From positions 1 to 64,000 of the forward strand of contig JAHBTI010000003.1 in NCBI GenBank assembly GCA_019638705.1: a DNA stretch of 64,000 nt. Reading direction: 5' to 3'. The notes under the pieces are model-generated. The model saw only the letters and a program-made list of their open reading frames with translations, did not search any database and was not told the origin of the DNA. Below, piece by piece: positions 25,734 through 35,423 of this stretch (within the stretch, counting starts at the first letter, position 1; each line of letters begins with the position of its first letter). Source of the stretch: Bacteroidota bacterium. Lineage in GTDB: Bacteria > Bacteroidota > Bacteroidia > B-17B0 > Aurantibacillaceae. A program made the translations under genes and the position numbers.

Positions 25734-28400
25734 ATGGAATCAAATTTAGTTCGTCAAACATTTCTTGATTTTTTTAAAAGCAAAGGACATCACATCGTTC
25801 CCAGCGCGCCCATGGTGGTAAAAGGCGACCCAACGCTTATGTTTAACAACAGCGGCATGGCTCCCTTTAAAGAAATTTTTTTGGGCAATGCGCCTGTTAA
25901 ATTTCCGCGTGTGGCAGACACACAAAAATGTTTGCGCGTGAGCGGCAAGCACAACGATTTGGAAGAAGTGGGCGTGGACACCTATCACCACACCATGTTT
26001 GAAATGCTTGGCAACTGGAGTTTTGGCGACTATTTTAAAAAAGAAGCCATCTCGTGGGCTTGGGAATTATTAACCGAAGTTTATAAAATTGACAAAAGCC
26101 GTTTGTACGTTACCGTGTTTGAAGGCAGCAAAGACGAGGGTTTGGCATTTGACCAAGAGGCTTACGACACTTGGAAACAATTTGTGAGCGAAGACCGAAT
26201 TTTGAACGGCAACAAAAAAGATAATTTTTGGGAAATGGGCGACATAGGACCTTGCGGACCTTGCTCGGAAATTCATTACGACGGAAGAAGCGACGATGAG
26301 CGTGTGAAAGTTTCGGGTGCATCGTTGGTAAACAAAGACAACCCGCAGGTGATTGAAATCTGGAACAATGTGTTTATGGAATTTGAACGCCGTGCAGACG
26401 GTTCGCTGATAAAATTACCGAAACAACATGTGGATACAGGCATGGGCTTTGAACGTTTGGTGCGCGTGCTGCAACACAAACAAAGCAATTACGATACCGA
26501 TGTGTTTTCGCCCCTTATTCATAAAATTGAAGAACTCAGCGGTTTGCGCTACAAACCCGAAGACGAAAGCAAGCACAAAAAACAACAACTGATAAATATT
26601 GCCATGCGTGTCATTGCCGACCATATCCGCACTATTTCGTTCAGCATTGCAGATGGGCAACTGCCGGGCAACACAGGCGCAGGTTATGTTATCCGCCGCA
26701 TTTTGCGCCGCGCCATTCGCTACGGTTATCAGTCGTTGAATTTAAAAGAGCCTTTTATGCACCGCATTGTGCCAACGTTGGCAAACCAAATGGGCAGCGC
26801 ATTTCCCGAACTGAACACGCAAAAAACCTTGATTGAAAAAGTAATCCGCGAAGAAGAAATTTCGTTTTACAAAACCTTGGAAGTGGGCTTAAAACGCATT
26901 GACCAGGTGTGTATTGACACCACCACCGCAGGAAAAAAAGTAATTGACGGAAAAATTGTGTTTGAATTGTACGACACCTTTGGTTTTCCTGTGGATTTAA
27001 CTTCGCTCATTGCTCGCGGTTATGATTTGAGCATTGACGAAGCAGGTTTTGAAAAAAATCTGGAAGCACAAAAAAATCGTTCTCGCGCTGCAACGGCTGT
27101 GGATACTGACGATTGGGTGTATGTGGAGGAAAATAAAAATCTTGCCGAAAGTCAGGAAAAAGAAACGGACTTTGTAGGTTACACCGATTTGGAATGTGAA
27201 GCCGTGATTGTGCGTTACCGAAAAGTAAAAGCCAAAAACAAAGAGCAGTATCATTTGGTGTTAAACAAAACACCGTTTTACGCTGAAAGTGGCGGACAAG
27301 TGGGCGACACAGGTTTTTTGGAAAATATAAACGAAAAAGTATTTATTACCGATACCAAAAAAGAAAACGGTGTTATTATTCACTACTGCGATAAATTACC
27401 CGAAAAATTAAACTCGGAGTTTACCGCAAAAGTGAACAAAGAAAAACGCGCTTACACGGCAAATAATCACTCTGCCACTCACCTGCTCCACGCAGCATTG
27501 CGAAACGTTCTCGGAACTCACGTTGAACAAAAAGGAAGTTTGGTAAATGATGAACATTTGCGTTTTGACTTTTCGCATTTTGCCAAATTGAGCGAAGAAG
27601 AAATCATCGCCATTGAAAAAATGGTGAACACAAAAATCCGCGAAAACATTGTTGGCACAACCCAACTCATGGGTATTGAAGATGCCAAAAAAACAGGTGC
27701 CATGGCTTTGTTCGGCGAAAAATACGGCGATGTTGTGCGCGTGGTAACCTTTGACAAAAATTATTCTGTGGAATTGTGCGGCGGCACACACGTTGCAAGC
27801 ACAGGGCAAATCGGTTATTTTAAAATTGTGAGCGAAAGCGCGGTGGCGGCGGGTATTCGCCGTATTGAAGCAATTACTTCCATAAAAGCCGAAGAGTTTT
27901 TTGACAATCAAACAAAATTGATTGAAGAAGTAAAAAACTTGTTGAAAGCACCGAAAGATTTGGTAAAAAGTTTGTCGGGTTTGATTGAAGAAAATCACGA
28001 GTTGCAAAAGCAAGTTCAAATTTTGTATAAAGAAAAAGCAAGCGCAATCAAAAAACAACTCATTTCTCACATTGAGAAAAAAGGCGACATTAATTTTATT
28101 ACGCAACAAATTCAATTTAACAACGCCGAAGAATTAAAAAATATGCTGTTTGAATTGCGCAACGAAGTTCAAAATTTATTTTGTGTTGTAGCTTCTGAAA
28201 TCAACGGCAAACCAAGCATTTCGGTTATCATCAGCGACAATTTGGTGAAAGAAAAAAACCTCAACGCAGGTAATATTGTGCGCGAATTGGCTAAAGAAAT
28301 TAACGGCGGCGGCGGCGGACAGCCTTTTTACGCACAAGCGGGCGGCAGCAAATCAGAAGGTTTGGCGGTGGCTTTGCAAAAAGCGAAGGGCTTGATTTAA
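25734..28400 (+). CDS. alaS: Alanyl-tRNA synthetase
   Basis: 888 residues, normal length. The N-terminal class II catalytic core starts at [24 protein letters not shown] and has the motif 1-3 region ([46 protein letters not shown]). The editing domain has [13 protein letters not shown] and CGGTHV zinc-type ligands that remove mischarged Ser or Gly. The C-Ala domain ends with [14 protein letters not shown]. It is divergent from the M23 gene and followed, 40 nt on, by a toxin-antitoxin pair with its own promoter. Confidence 0.98.
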   Translation: MESNLVRQTFLDFFKSKGHHIVPSAPMVVKGDPTLMFNNSGMAPFKEIFLGNAPVKFPRVADTQKCLRVSGKHNDLEEVGVDTYHHTMFEMLGNWSFGDYFKKEAISWAWELLTEVYKIDKSRLYVTVFEGSKDEGLAFDQEAYDTWKQFVSEDRILNGNKKDNFWEMGDIGPCGPCSEIHYDGRSDDERVKVSGASLVNKDNPQVIEIWNNVFMEFERRADGSLIKLPKQHVDTGMGFERLVRVLQHKQSNYDTDVFSPLIHKIEELSGLRYKPEDESKHKKQQLINIAMRVIADHIRTISFSIADGQLPGNTGAGYVIRRILRRAIRYGYQSLNLKEPFMHRIVPTLANQMGSAFPELNTQKTLIEKVIREEEISFYKTLEVGLKRIDQVCIDTTTAGKKVIDGKIVFELYDTFGFPVDLTSLIARGYDLSIDEAGFEKNLEAQKNRSRAATAVDTDDWVYVEENKNLAESQEKETDFVGYTDLECEAVIVRYRKVKAKNKEQYHLVLNKTPFYAESGGQVGDTGFLENINEKVFITDTKKENGVIIHYCDKLPEKLNSEFTAKVNKEKRAYTANNHSATHLLHAALRNVLGTHVEQKGSLVNDEHLRFDFSHFAKLSEEEIIAIEKMVNTKIRENIVGTTQLMGIEDAKKTGAMALFGEKYGDVVRVVTFDKNYSVELCGGTHVASTGQIGYFKIVSESAVAAGIRRIEAITSIKAEEFFDNQTKLIEEVKNLLKAPKDLVKSLSGLIEENHELQKQVQILYKEKASAIKKQLISHIEKKGDINFITQQIQFNNAEELKNMLFELRNEVQNLFCVVASEINGKPSISVIISDNLVKEKNLNAGNIVRELAKEINGGGGGQPFYAQAGGSKSEGLAVALQKAKGLI

Positions 28401-28412
28401 ATTTTTAAATTG

Positions 28413-28420
28413 TATATTTG
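28413..28420 (+). promoter_or_regulatory. -7 box (TATATTTG) for the toxin-antitoxin pair
   Basis: Exact TAnnTTTG, 13 nt after the alaS stop and 20 nt before the antitoxin ATG at 28440. Supports independent transcription of the pair. Confidence 0.6.
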
Positions 28421-28439
28421 TGTTACTCAAAAAACAATA

Positions 28440-28634
28440 ATGAAAGGTATCAACTACATAACCAACGAAAAAAATCAAAAACAATCGGTTGTTATTGATT
28501 TAAAATTGTTTAAACAACACAGCGAGCAGTTGGAAGATATTATGGACATTATTATTGCCGAAGCACGAAAAGACGAAGAAAGCGTTCCGTTTGAAAAGGT
28601 TTTAAAATCATTAAAGAAAAAAGGTAAACTTTAA
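28440..28634 (+). CDS. Antitoxin of a RelE-type pair
   Basis: 64 residues from ATG 28440; an upstream in-frame start at 28410 overlaps the promoter and is unlikely. It begins MKGINYITNEKNQKQSVVID, like Phd/YefM-type or Bacteroidota RelB-like antitoxins (a short beta strand, then LKLFKQHSEQLEDIMDIIIAEARKDEE helix), and ends in a basic tail (KSLKKKGKL). Its stop overlaps the toxin ATG by 1 nt (TAATG), the normal coupling for such pairs. It should bind and block the toxin and repress its own promoter. Confidence 0.75.
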   Translation: MKGINYITNEKNQKQSVVIDLKLFKQHSEQLEDIMDIIIAEARKDEESVPFEKVLKSLKKKGKL

Positions 28635-28894
28635 TGGAATACCAAATCACGATTAAAAAATCGGCGGCAAAAGAATTAGATAATTTACCCAAGAAGTTCA
28701 TAATCCTTGTTACACAAGCAATTTTAAATTTAGCGGATAATCCCCGCCCGCAAGGTTGTAAAAAATTAAAAGGACAATCAGAAAGCCTTTGGAGAATACG
28801 CATTAATGATTATCGTGTTATTTATCAGATTGACGATGTGATACGCATTGTAGATGTAAAAAGCGTAGGACATAGAAAAGACATTTACGATTAA
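28634..28894 (+). CDS. RelE/ParE-family toxin
   Basis: 86 residues. The RelE fold is clear: YQITIKKSAAKELDNLPKKF, LADNPRPQGCKKLKGQSESLWRIRINDYRVIYQID, VKSVGHRKDIYD. The GC.KLKG..E.LWRIR.G/NDYRVIY core is typical of the mRNA-cutting RelE branch. The basic residues and C-terminal His-Arg-Lys are retained, so the toxin is probably active. It is coupled to the antitoxin at 28440. Confidence 0.92.
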   Translation: MEYQITIKKSAAKELDNLPKKFIILVTQAILNLADNPRPQGCKKLKGQSESLWRIRINDYRVIYQIDDVIRIVDVKSVGHRKDIYD

Positions 28895-28963
28895 CATTCT
28901 CTTACCTTTTCAGAAAATACAAAAACATTTTTAATCAAAACAAAAAATTTGTTCCTTTAAAAT

Positions 28964-28989
28964 AATATTTAGATATTTGTCTAAATATT
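28964..28989. promoter_or_regulatory. Operator: perfect inverted repeat before the ArsR/SdpR-like gene
   Basis: AATATTTAGA and its exact complement TCTAAATATT, separated by TATTTG, end 6 nt before the ATG at 28996. The core TATTTG could be part of the -7 box. The position and symmetry fit an autorepressor site of the winged-helix regulator that follows. Confidence 0.75.
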
Positions 28990-28995
28990 TAAACG

Positions 28996-29268
28996 ATGAT
29001 ATTTAATCTTGACCTTGCATTTAAGGCATTGAACGATAAAACAAGGCGCGAAATTTTGGAACTGCTTCGCAAAAAAGACATGACTGCGGGTGAAATTGCA
29101 GAGCAATTCAATATTTCATTTCCAAGCATTTCGCATCACTTGGAACTGTTGAAACGCGCGGGCTTGATTGAAAGTGAAAAACAAGGGCAGTATATTTCAT
29201 ACAACTTAAATACTACAGTGCTTGACGATATTATGAAATGGATAATGCAACTCAACAAAAAGAAATAA
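28996..29268 (+). CDS. ArsR/SdpR-type winged-helix repressor
   Basis: 90 residues. The HTH reads LELLRKKDMTAGEIAEQFNISFPSISHHLELLKRAGLIESEKQGQYISYNLNTT, the ArsR fold without Cys metal-site residues, as in SdpR-type autorepressors. The downstream gene, 19 nt on, is an SdpI-like immunity protein, the same pairing as sdpR-sdpI in Bacillus subtilis. The perfect operator just upstream supports autorepression. The sdpABC toxin genes themselves are not in the window. Confidence 0.88.
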   Translation: MIFNLDLAFKALNDKTRREILELLRKKDMTAGEIAEQFNISFPSISHHLELLKRAGLIESEKQGQYISYNLNTTVLDDIMKWIMQLNKKK

Positions 29269-29287
29269 CAATTAAAAAAATACAATT

Positions 29288-30004
29288 ATGAAACAAAATG
29301 TTCACGAAGTCCAAAACACAGAAACAAAAAACGTTCGTAAAAAATCAACCGTCCTTTTGTATCAGGCTTTGATAGCCTTAATTCCTTTGCTGTATCTGTA
29401 TTCCGTTTGGAATGAATTACCCGAACAAGTGCCTTTGCATTATAATGCCAACATGGAAGCCGACCGTATGGGAAGTAAAACTGCATTTTTATATCTCATC
29501 ATATTTATGTTTTTAATTTCAGTCGCGTGTTCGGCTGTCATTCTTTTTCTGAATAAAATAGACCCGAAGAAACGCCGTTCAGAAAAAACAGAAACTAAAG
29601 TTTCGTGGATATTAAGTGTTTTTATGGTGTTTGTTTCTTCGCTTGTTATTTATACTACCGTAAATTATGTAAAGGGAAACGATACGGGCTTTTTTGTGAA
29701 AGGTATTGAAAGTTTGCTTGCTGTGTTTTTCATTCTAATCGGTAATTTCATGGGGAACATAAGACCAAATCATTTCTTAGGTGTGCGCACACCGTGGACA
29801 TTAGAAGATGAAGATAATTGGAAGGAAACACATCGTCTTACTTCTAAAATTTGGTTTTTCGGAGGTTTAATTATGTTAGTATTCGTTTTAATTTTACCCA
29901 AAAATATGGCTACACATATTGTTTGGTTTGTAATTCCTTTAGCTGTAATTCCTGTGGGTTATTCTTATTATTTGTTCAGACAAAAACAAAAGAATGTTCA
30001 ATAA
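29288..30004 (+). CDS. SdpI-like membrane immunity protein (DUF1648 + SdpI domains)
   Basis: 238 residues with six to seven membrane segments (about 24-41, 63-86, 100-125, 140-160, 184-202, 208-225). DUF1648 is marked by WNELPEQVPLHYNANMEADRMGSK, and the SdpI C-terminus by GNFMGNIRPNHFLGVRTPWTLEDEDNWKETHRLTSK. In B. subtilis SdpI protects against the SdpC toxin and recruits SdpR to the membrane. Here the pair could be a general envelope-stress or immunity module. It is probably co-transcribed with the repressor. Confidence 0.9.
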   Translation: MKQNVHEVQNTETKNVRKKSTVLLYQALIALIPLLYLYSVWNELPEQVPLHYNANMEADRMGSKTAFLYLIIFMFLISVACSAVILFLNKIDPKKRRSEKTETKVSWILSVFMVFVSSLVIYTTVNYVKGNDTGFFVKGIESLLAVFFILIGNFMGNIRPNHFLGVRTPWTLEDEDNWKETHRLTSKIWFFGGLIMLVFVLILPKNMATHIVWFVIPLAVIPVGYSYYLFRQKQKNVQ

Positions 30005-30032
30005 AAATAAATTTTTAAAATACAGAGGTTAG

Positions 30033-30077
30033 AAAAAATCACACATTTTGTGTCACACATTTTGTGTGATTTTTTTT
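30033..30077. repeat. Palindrome-rich element upstream of the ATPase gene
   Basis: AAAAAATCACACATTTTGTGT followed directly by CACACATTTTGTGTGATTTT plus more T. The outer arms (AAAAAATCACACA / TGTGTGATTTTTT) pair. The first 21 bases are identical to the left arm of the palindrome after the ATPase gene (31223). It could terminate the sdpI transcript. Confidence 0.8.
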
Positions 30078-30090
30078 ATACCTTTAGCTC

Positions 30091-31224
30091 ATGGAAAAAG
30101 ACTTTAATCCATTTTTGGTATCGGGCTATAAAGATGCCTCGCATTTTTGCGACAGAGAAAAGGAAACCGCGCTCATAAAAAAAAATCTGCAAAACAACAT
30201 TAACACCACCTTGTTTGCCATTCGCCGTATTGGTAAAACAGGTTTGATACGGCACGTTTTTAATTCATACGGCAACAACAAAAAAATTGTTTGCATTTAT
30301 GTGGATATTTTGAGTACGCAAAATTTGCAGGAATTTACCAATCTGCTGGCAACTGCCATTTACAACCGTTTCCCTGAAAATAAAAGTCTTGGCAAAAAAA
30401 TTATTGAAGCCATAAAATTGCTTCGTCCGCTTATCAGTTTTGATGAATTTAACGGCAATCCCGAATTGAGTTTTGATTTAGCCGATGCCAAGAAATACGA
30501 AAAAACAATTCAGCAATTATTCAGTTTTTTAGATTCGCAAAATGTAAAAATTGTTTTTGCCATTGATGAGTTTCAGCAAATACTTGAATATCCCGAAAAA
30601 AACACCGAAGCCCTGTTGCGCACACACGTTCAAACGTTAAAAAATACCCAATTTATTTTTTGCGGCAGCAACCAAAAAATGATGAACGAAATTTTTAATA
30701 ACGCCAAACGCCCGTTTTTTGCAAGTTGCAGCAATATGCACCTTGATTTTATTGACAAAAAGAAATACTATGCTTTTATTGCTAAAATGTTTGCAAACTA
30801 TAAACGTAAAATTTCACCTGAAAGCATTGACTATATTTTAGAGTTTACCTGCTGTCATACATTTTATACGCAATTTTTCTGTAATTATTTATTTGCTTCG
30901 GGCAACAAAAACATTACGATAAGCAATACCCGCAGCGTAGCTGCCGACATTTTAAAACTAAACGAAAATACATTTTATCAATACCGCAACCTGCTTACCG
31001 TAGCCCAATGGCAGTTGCTGCAAGCCATTTCAAAAGAAGAAAAATTATATAATGCGCACTCTAAATCGTTTATCGGTAAATACGGACTTGGCACTTCTTC
31101 TATGGTTTCAAGAGGCATAGAAGCCTTAAAAGAAAAGGAAATGATATTCTATAATTCTTCGGTAGAAAAGCCTTATTACGAAACTTACGATAAATTTTTA
31201 ATGCGCTGGCTGCAACATCACTAA
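30091..31224 (+). CDS. AAA/STAND-type ATPase (archaeal-ATPase-like family) with C-terminal winged helix
   Basis: 377 residues. It begins FNPFLVSGYKDASHFCDREKE, an opening typical of the PF01637-like ATPase family. The Walker A is RRIGKTGLI (GKT at 48-50, first Gly missing as usual here), Walker B is IVFAIDEFQ (Asp159, Glu160), and sensor-like TQFIFCGSN follows. The C-terminal part (QWQLLQAISKEEKLY ... YGLGTSSMVSRGIEALKEKEMIF) is a winged helix. Function unknown; related genes are proposed as mobile or regulatory, but this is not established. It is flanked by two related palindromes, and a TACCTTTA box at 30079 lies 4 nt before the ATG. Confidence 0.85.
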   Translation: MEKDFNPFLVSGYKDASHFCDREKETALIKKNLQNNINTTLFAIRRIGKTGLIRHVFNSYGNNKKIVCIYVDILSTQNLQEFTNLLATAIYNRFPENKSLGKKIIEAIKLLRPLISFDEFNGNPELSFDLADAKKYEKTIQQLFSFLDSQNVKIVFAIDEFQQILEYPEKNTEALLRTHVQTLKNTQFIFCGSNQKMMNEIFNNAKRPFFASCSNMHLDFIDKKKYYAFIAKMFANYKRKISPESIDYILEFTCCHTFYTQFFCNYLFASGNKNITISNTRSVAADILKLNENTFYQYRNLLTVAQWQLLQAISKEEKLYNAHSKSFIGKYGLGTSSMVSRGIEALKEKEMIFYNSSVEKPYYETYDKFLMRWLQHH

Positions 31225-31269
31225 AAAAAATCACACATTTTGTGTGACACAAAATGTGTGATTTTTTTT
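31223..31269. terminator. Perfect 23-bp palindrome after the ATPase gene; likely bidirectional terminator
   Basis: Left arm 31223-31245 (8 A, then TCACACATTTTGTGT) and right arm 31247-31269 are exact complements around a single base. It overlaps the ATPase stop codon and is followed by 8 T; the opposite strand also has 8 T, so it can end both this gene and the convergent ftcD. Shares 21 bases with the element at 30033. Confidence 0.85.
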
Positions 31270-31289
31270 AGTGCAATTCGTGGTTTTCC

Positions 31290-32978
31290 TTAAACCCCAA
31301 TCTTTTCATTCACAATTTTCAAAATTTCTGTTTCGGTTTCAATTGTTTTTTGTTCTATCTCTTTTCCTTTTGCAATAATGTCGTTTACAAAATTTTTATC
31401 ATTGTAACCCGAAGCGTTAATGCGCACATTCATAAATGCACCCATTACCGCGCTGCGTGCGCACAATGCACCCACGCCCGCATCGCTCACCGAGTTGGGG
31501 TTTCCGTGTTCTGCCATGGCTTTAATAATTTCCAAACTTTCAAAACTTAATTGCATCACGCGAAACGGAATTTCAATGGCAAATTTTGTGGCTTCCTGTA
31601 TGGCTTGTGTTCGTGCGGCTTTTTCGCTATCTGTACTTTTTGGTAATGCAAAGGCTGTCATAATTTTATTGAACGCTGCGGTATCGGCATCAACCAATTT
31701 TATCAATTCATCTTTTATGCGCTGACCTTTTTCTGCCCAATTGCTAAATTCTTCCCAACGCTCGTCCCAGCCTTTTTTGTGCGAAGATAAATTCGCCACC
31801 ATTGTTGCCAACGAAATTCCCAACGAGCCAACGTAAGCTGAAATAGAACCTCCCCCGGGCGCGGGACTTTCGCTCGCCGTTTCATCGGCAAAAGCGCGTA
31901 AGTTCATGCTCACTAATTTTTCATCGGCAGCATTTTTTAATAAATATTCAATAATGCGTTCTTCGGGTTTAAAAGGTGCGAGTTCGTCTAAACCCATTGA
32001 TTTTACTGCTATTTTAATCAACTCACTTTCGCTCACGCCGACTGAACGTTGTTGTTTTTTCAGAAAATATTTTCCTGCATCAAGCATGGCTTTTAACGGA
32101 ATTAACCCCACCAACTCCGAACCTGTAACGCGCATACCGCGCTCCGCAGCTTTTTTATTTACTTCATCAAAGGCAATGTGAACAGGCGTAATGTTGATGT
32201 TCGTCAAGTTCATGGAAATTTGCGCAATGCCGTATTCTTCAATGTACCAACCAATCGCTTTTACCGATTTCAAACTTCCCGGAATTGATTTTGGTGTTCC
32301 GTCTGCATTCGTTACAATTTTTCCTGTAACGGGGTTTCCCTCGCGCATCACGCGCCCCGCTTCACGCACATCAAAGGCAATGGAGTTGGCACGGCGTGTG
32401 GAAGTGGTATTTAAGTTTACATTATACGCCACCAAAAAATCACGCGCGCCGATGACGGTTGCGCCGCGTTTGGCATCAAATTCTGCCGCGCCAAAATCAG
32501 GTTTCCATTCGGGTAATTTTATTTTTTTGAAAAAGCCTTCGTATTCGCCGTTGCGGATTACAGACAAATTACTGCGGTTTTTATTTTTCTGCGCTTCTTC
32601 ATATAAGTAAACAGGAATGTTTAATTCTTCGCCCACCCGCTTGCCGAGTTGCTGCGCATAGTTGGCGGTTTCTTCCATGCTTATATTAGAAATCGGGATA
32701 AGCGGACACACATCGGTTGCGCCCATACGCGGATGTTCGCCTTTGTGCTTGCTCATGTCAATCAATTCACCTGCTTTTTTTATGGCAAGAAAGGCTGCTT
32801 CAATTACTGCTTGCGGATTGCCTACAAATGTTACAACCGTTCGGTTGGTGGCTTTTCCGGGGTCAACGTTCAGGAGTTTTACGCCTTCAACGCTTTCTAT
32901 TTCGTTGGTAATTTGTTTAATGATGTTTAAATCTCTGCCCTCGCTAAAGTTGGGCACACATTCTATTAATTGTTCCAT
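31290..32978 (-). CDS. ftcD: Bifunctional glutamate formimidoyltransferase / formimidoyl-THF cyclodeaminase
   Basis: 562 residues, the fused form. The N-terminal formiminotransferase (1-330) has ECVPNFSEGRD, catalytic His82 (KHKGEHPRMGATDVCPLIP) and GSELVGLIPLKAML. The cyclodeaminase (about 360-562) has SPAPGGGSISAYVGSLGISLATMVANLS. It moves the formimino group from histidine degradation to tetrahydrofolate and forms methenyl-THF with ammonia release. No other hut genes are nearby, so the histidine pathway must be encoded elsewhere. ATG at 32978. Confidence 0.96.
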   Translation of the reverse strand: MEQLIECVPNFSEGRDLNIIKQITNEIESVEGVKLLNVDPGKATNRTVVTFVGNPQAVIEAAFLAIKKAGELIDMSKHKGEHPRMGATDVCPLIPISNISMEETANYAQQLGKRVGEELNIPVYLYEEAQKNKNRSNLSVIRNGEYEGFFKKIKLPEWKPDFGAAEFDAKRGATVIGARDFLVAYNVNLNTTSTRRANSIAFDVREAGRVMREGNPVTGKIVTNADGTPKSIPGSLKSVKAIGWYIEEYGIAQISMNLTNINITPVHIAFDEVNKKAAERGMRVTGSELVGLIPLKAMLDAGKYFLKKQQRSVGVSESELIKIAVKSMGLDELAPFKPEERIIEYLLKNAADEKLVSMNLRAFADETASESPAPGGGSISAYVGSLGISLATMVANLSSHKKGWDERWEEFSNWAEKGQRIKDELIKLVDADTAAFNKIMTAFALPKSTDSEKAARTQAIQEATKFAIEIPFRVMQLSFESLEIIKAMAEHGNPNSVSDAGVGALCARSAVMGAFMNVRINASGYNDKNFVNDIIAKGKEIEQKTIETETEILKIVNEKIGV

Positions 32979-33023
32979 AAATTTTTTTTGAAATAAGGCT
33001 TAAATCTAAGCAGTTTTCCGCAA

Positions 33024-34028
33024 TTATTCAGCCGCAGAAATTCGCTCAACGCATTTATCAATGTGGGCAAACATTTGGCTGAAAAACTGATAGCGTTGTT
33101 TTTCGGCTACACCGCTAATCAGCGTACTTTTCTTTTCAATGTTGCGCAGCCAGTTTTCGGTTTCATCGCAAAAATCGTTGTTGGTAGTGGTAAGCGAATT
33201 TATAGAGTTAAACGAAATGTATGAAGCCCTTGCCTCGCCTGCTGTAACGTAAATACAGTTTGTACCCACAACCACTTCGCTGCAATAAAACCAAAAGGTT
33301 TCGTTTTTGTCGCTCACATTTTTGCGGCTGTTACCCGCATTTTTTTGCACCATTTCAATCATGTTTCTGTATTCAGTCAGCAGTTCAAGTGCCTGTTCTT
33401 TTGTAAGAATACCGCTTTCAAAATAAAAAGAAATTTGCCGCAAACCTGTAAACACGGTTTCCACCGTCCATATTTCGGAGCTTGGAATGGTCATGTATTC
33501 GTTATATACGCTTTGCGCCAGTTCGGTAATGTTTTTCGGAAGAATGTCCCACTCAAATTTTGCTTCCTGATATTCGGGAATGTTCATCACGCTGCGCTGC
33601 CAGTAAAATAATTTAAACGCCGTGAGTTTTTTAGAGAAGAACGAATAAAACATCGGTATTTCACAGGCTACATACACCAATTTGCCGTTGCCCGACTGAC
33701 TTAAAAATTTCAAATGTCCGAGAATACGGCTCAGGTAAATTTCAAAATTATTGGCGCTGTCCACTAATTTGGTGTAAGTAAACGACACATTATTGCCCGA
33801 AGTGCCGAGAATATTATCAACACTCAAAGCATATTTTTTTGTAATCTCAAAAATTTCGGAAATAGTTACTTCCGTTTCACCGCGAATGCGCCGATACGCG
33901 CTGTCGGTACTCACGTTTAAAAGTTCGGCTAATTCTTCTGCCATACTCACATTCGCAGGCATCACCTGTTTTAATTTTGCAAAAAACAGCTCCTGAACTT
34001 CTTTGTTGATTATCTTTTTTACCGGCAT
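33024..34028 (-). CDS. HTH transcriptional regulator with large C-terminal domain
   Basis: 334 residues. The HTH spans about residues 25-75 (VSMAEELAELLNVSTDSAYRRIRGETEVTISEIFEITKKYALSVDNILG), similar to the BetR/XRE type common in Bacteroidota. The 250-residue C-terminal part is predicted helical (TKLVDSANNFEIYLSRILGHLKFLSQ) and unrecognised. It sits 45 bp upstream of ftcD on the same strand; co-transcription is possible. Ligand and targets are unknown. Confidence 0.8.
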   Translation of the reverse strand: MPVKKIINKEVQELFFAKLKQVMPANVSMAEELAELLNVSTDSAYRRIRGETEVTISEIFEITKKYALSVDNILGTSGNNVSFTYTKLVDSANNFEIYLSRILGHLKFLSQSGNGKLVYVACEIPMFYSFFSKKLTAFKLFYWQRSVMNIPEYQEAKFEWDILPKNITELAQSVYNEYMTIPSSEIWTVETVFTGLRQISFYFESGILTKEQALELLTEYRNMIEMVQKNAGNSRKNVSDKNETFWFYCSEVVVGTNCIYVTAGEARASYISFNSINSLTTTNNDFCDETENWLRNIEKKSTLISGVAEKQRYQFFSQMFAHIDKCVERISAAE

Positions 34029-34283
34029 AATAATTAAACGTATTATAGGATTAGCCTTTAAAGGTATTTTTTTCTGCGATTATACAAAAGGCAGCGACAT
34101 TTATTTGCAAAAAACACAAAACAAGGTTTTTTGATTACGGAATTTTGCAAAAACACCGCTTTGTTGCTTTACCGCGTATTTGCTTTTTATTGAAAAACGC
34201 AACAGCCGTTTTTATGCCTGCATAAAGCAATTATGAATACGGAGTTTGCCAAAATACTTTTGCTGCAAGAAAATACAGAAATC

Positions 34284-35408
34284 ATGAAATCAACCATCAC
34301 AACCATCGCCGCTTTGTTTATGATAGCAACAGGCGCAAACAACATGAACGCACAAGGTTCAGACAAAGCAAGCCTCACGGTAATAAACATTGATGTGAAA
34401 GGCTTAAACGAAGACCCTGCAATCGTGGGAAACCAGGTACGCATGGAAACCGAAAAACTGAATATGTATGAAGTAAAAGACAAATACGATGTTCAGCAAT
34501 TTTTAGAAGACAATCAACTGAGCATGAATAAATGCTTTGGTAAAACCTGTTTGGTGGAGTTAGGAAAACAATTACACTCCGACAAAATGCTGACAGGAAG
34601 CGTGGAACTTTTCGGGAAATACATTGTTGTTACTTACCGTTTAATTGATGTGAATAACAACAGCATTGAAAAAACGTATGTGCATGAGTTTTTAAACTTG
34701 CCCGAAGAAATCCGCAGCATGATTAAGCTTTCGGTTGCCGATATGTTTGGCGGCGAAGTGGACAAAAACCTGATGACTAAGCTCAGCAAGCCTTTTGCTT
34801 TTGATAACTTAAACAACAACCCCGACCAAGACCGTTTGCGACTTGACGGACCGCGCTTGGGTTTTGTAAGTTTTACAGGAGATTTGTTTACCCGAATACA
34901 GGATTCAAAAGACATTGGCGGATTTGATGCCTTGCCTGTTATGTTTCAGTTTGGTTATCAGTTTGAAAAACAATATTTGAACGAGGGAAATGCACAGGCG
35001 TTGATTGAATTTATTCCCCTGATTACAGGGCTTGACCAAGGTTATTTTATTCCGAGTTTTACCTTGCTGCACGGATTAAGAAGCAATGTAAACGGTTGGG
35101 AGTTTGCCATTGGACCCACATTTAATTTTATGCCGTTTGCCAATGGTTATTTTGACAGCAGCAATGCCTGGTATTTGGAACGCCAATGGCACGAAAACCC
35201 CGCTAATCAGGGTGTGAATAATCCATACAAAATTCAAAGCCGCATTGACAGGCGCGGCAATTATAAATTAAACACAGGTTTTGTAATTGCTGTGGGGCGC
35301 ACCTTTAAATCAGGAAAACTGAATATTCCCGTAAACGCCTTTGCCACACCCAGCAAACACGGCTTTAGATTTGGCGTATCGTTCGGCTTTAATGCAAGAA
35401 ATAAATAA
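34284..35408 (+). CDS. Secreted protein, probable outer-membrane beta-barrel or periplasmic protein
   Basis: 374 residues from ATG 34284, chosen because it gives a signal peptide (MKSTITTIAALFMIATGANNMNA); an ATG at 34233 is an alternative without one. The N-terminal half (VINIDVKGLNEDPAIVGNQVRMETEKLNMYEVKDKYDVQQFLEDN ... MLTGSVELFGKYIVVTYRLIDVNNNSIEKT) looks like the DUF4384/CsgG-like fold. The C-terminal half (FQFGYQFEKQYLNEGNAQALIEFIPL, WEFAIGPTFNFMP, FRFGVSFGFNARNK) has alternating strands and a terminal aromatic-like end suggesting a barrel. Function unknown. A strong terminator follows. Confidence 0.7.
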   Translation: MKSTITTIAALFMIATGANNMNAQGSDKASLTVINIDVKGLNEDPAIVGNQVRMETEKLNMYEVKDKYDVQQFLEDNQLSMNKCFGKTCLVELGKQLHSDKMLTGSVELFGKYIVVTYRLIDVNNNSIEKTYVHEFLNLPEEIRSMIKLSVADMFGGEVDKNLMTKLSKPFAFDNLNNNPDQDRLRLDGPRLGFVSFTGDLFTRIQDSKDIGGFDALPVMFQFGYQFEKQYLNEGNAQALIEFIPLITGLDQGYFIPSFTLLHGLRSNVNGWEFAIGPTFNFMPFANGYFDSSNAWYLERQWHENPANQGVNNPYKIQSRIDRRGNYKLNTGFVIAVGRTFKSGKLNIPVNAFATPSKHGFRFGVSFGFNARNK

Positions 35409-35423
35409 GAGAAACACACACAT

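Noticed and set aside
27408..28115. 235-residue minus-strand ORF inside alaS
   Set aside because: Phe/Cys-rich shadow of the alanyl-tRNA synthetase C-terminal region with no independent support.
30091..31224. Insertion sequence or transposon around the ATPase gene
   Set aside because: No transposase or target-site duplication was seen; the flanking palindromes may simply be terminators, so only a finding is reported.
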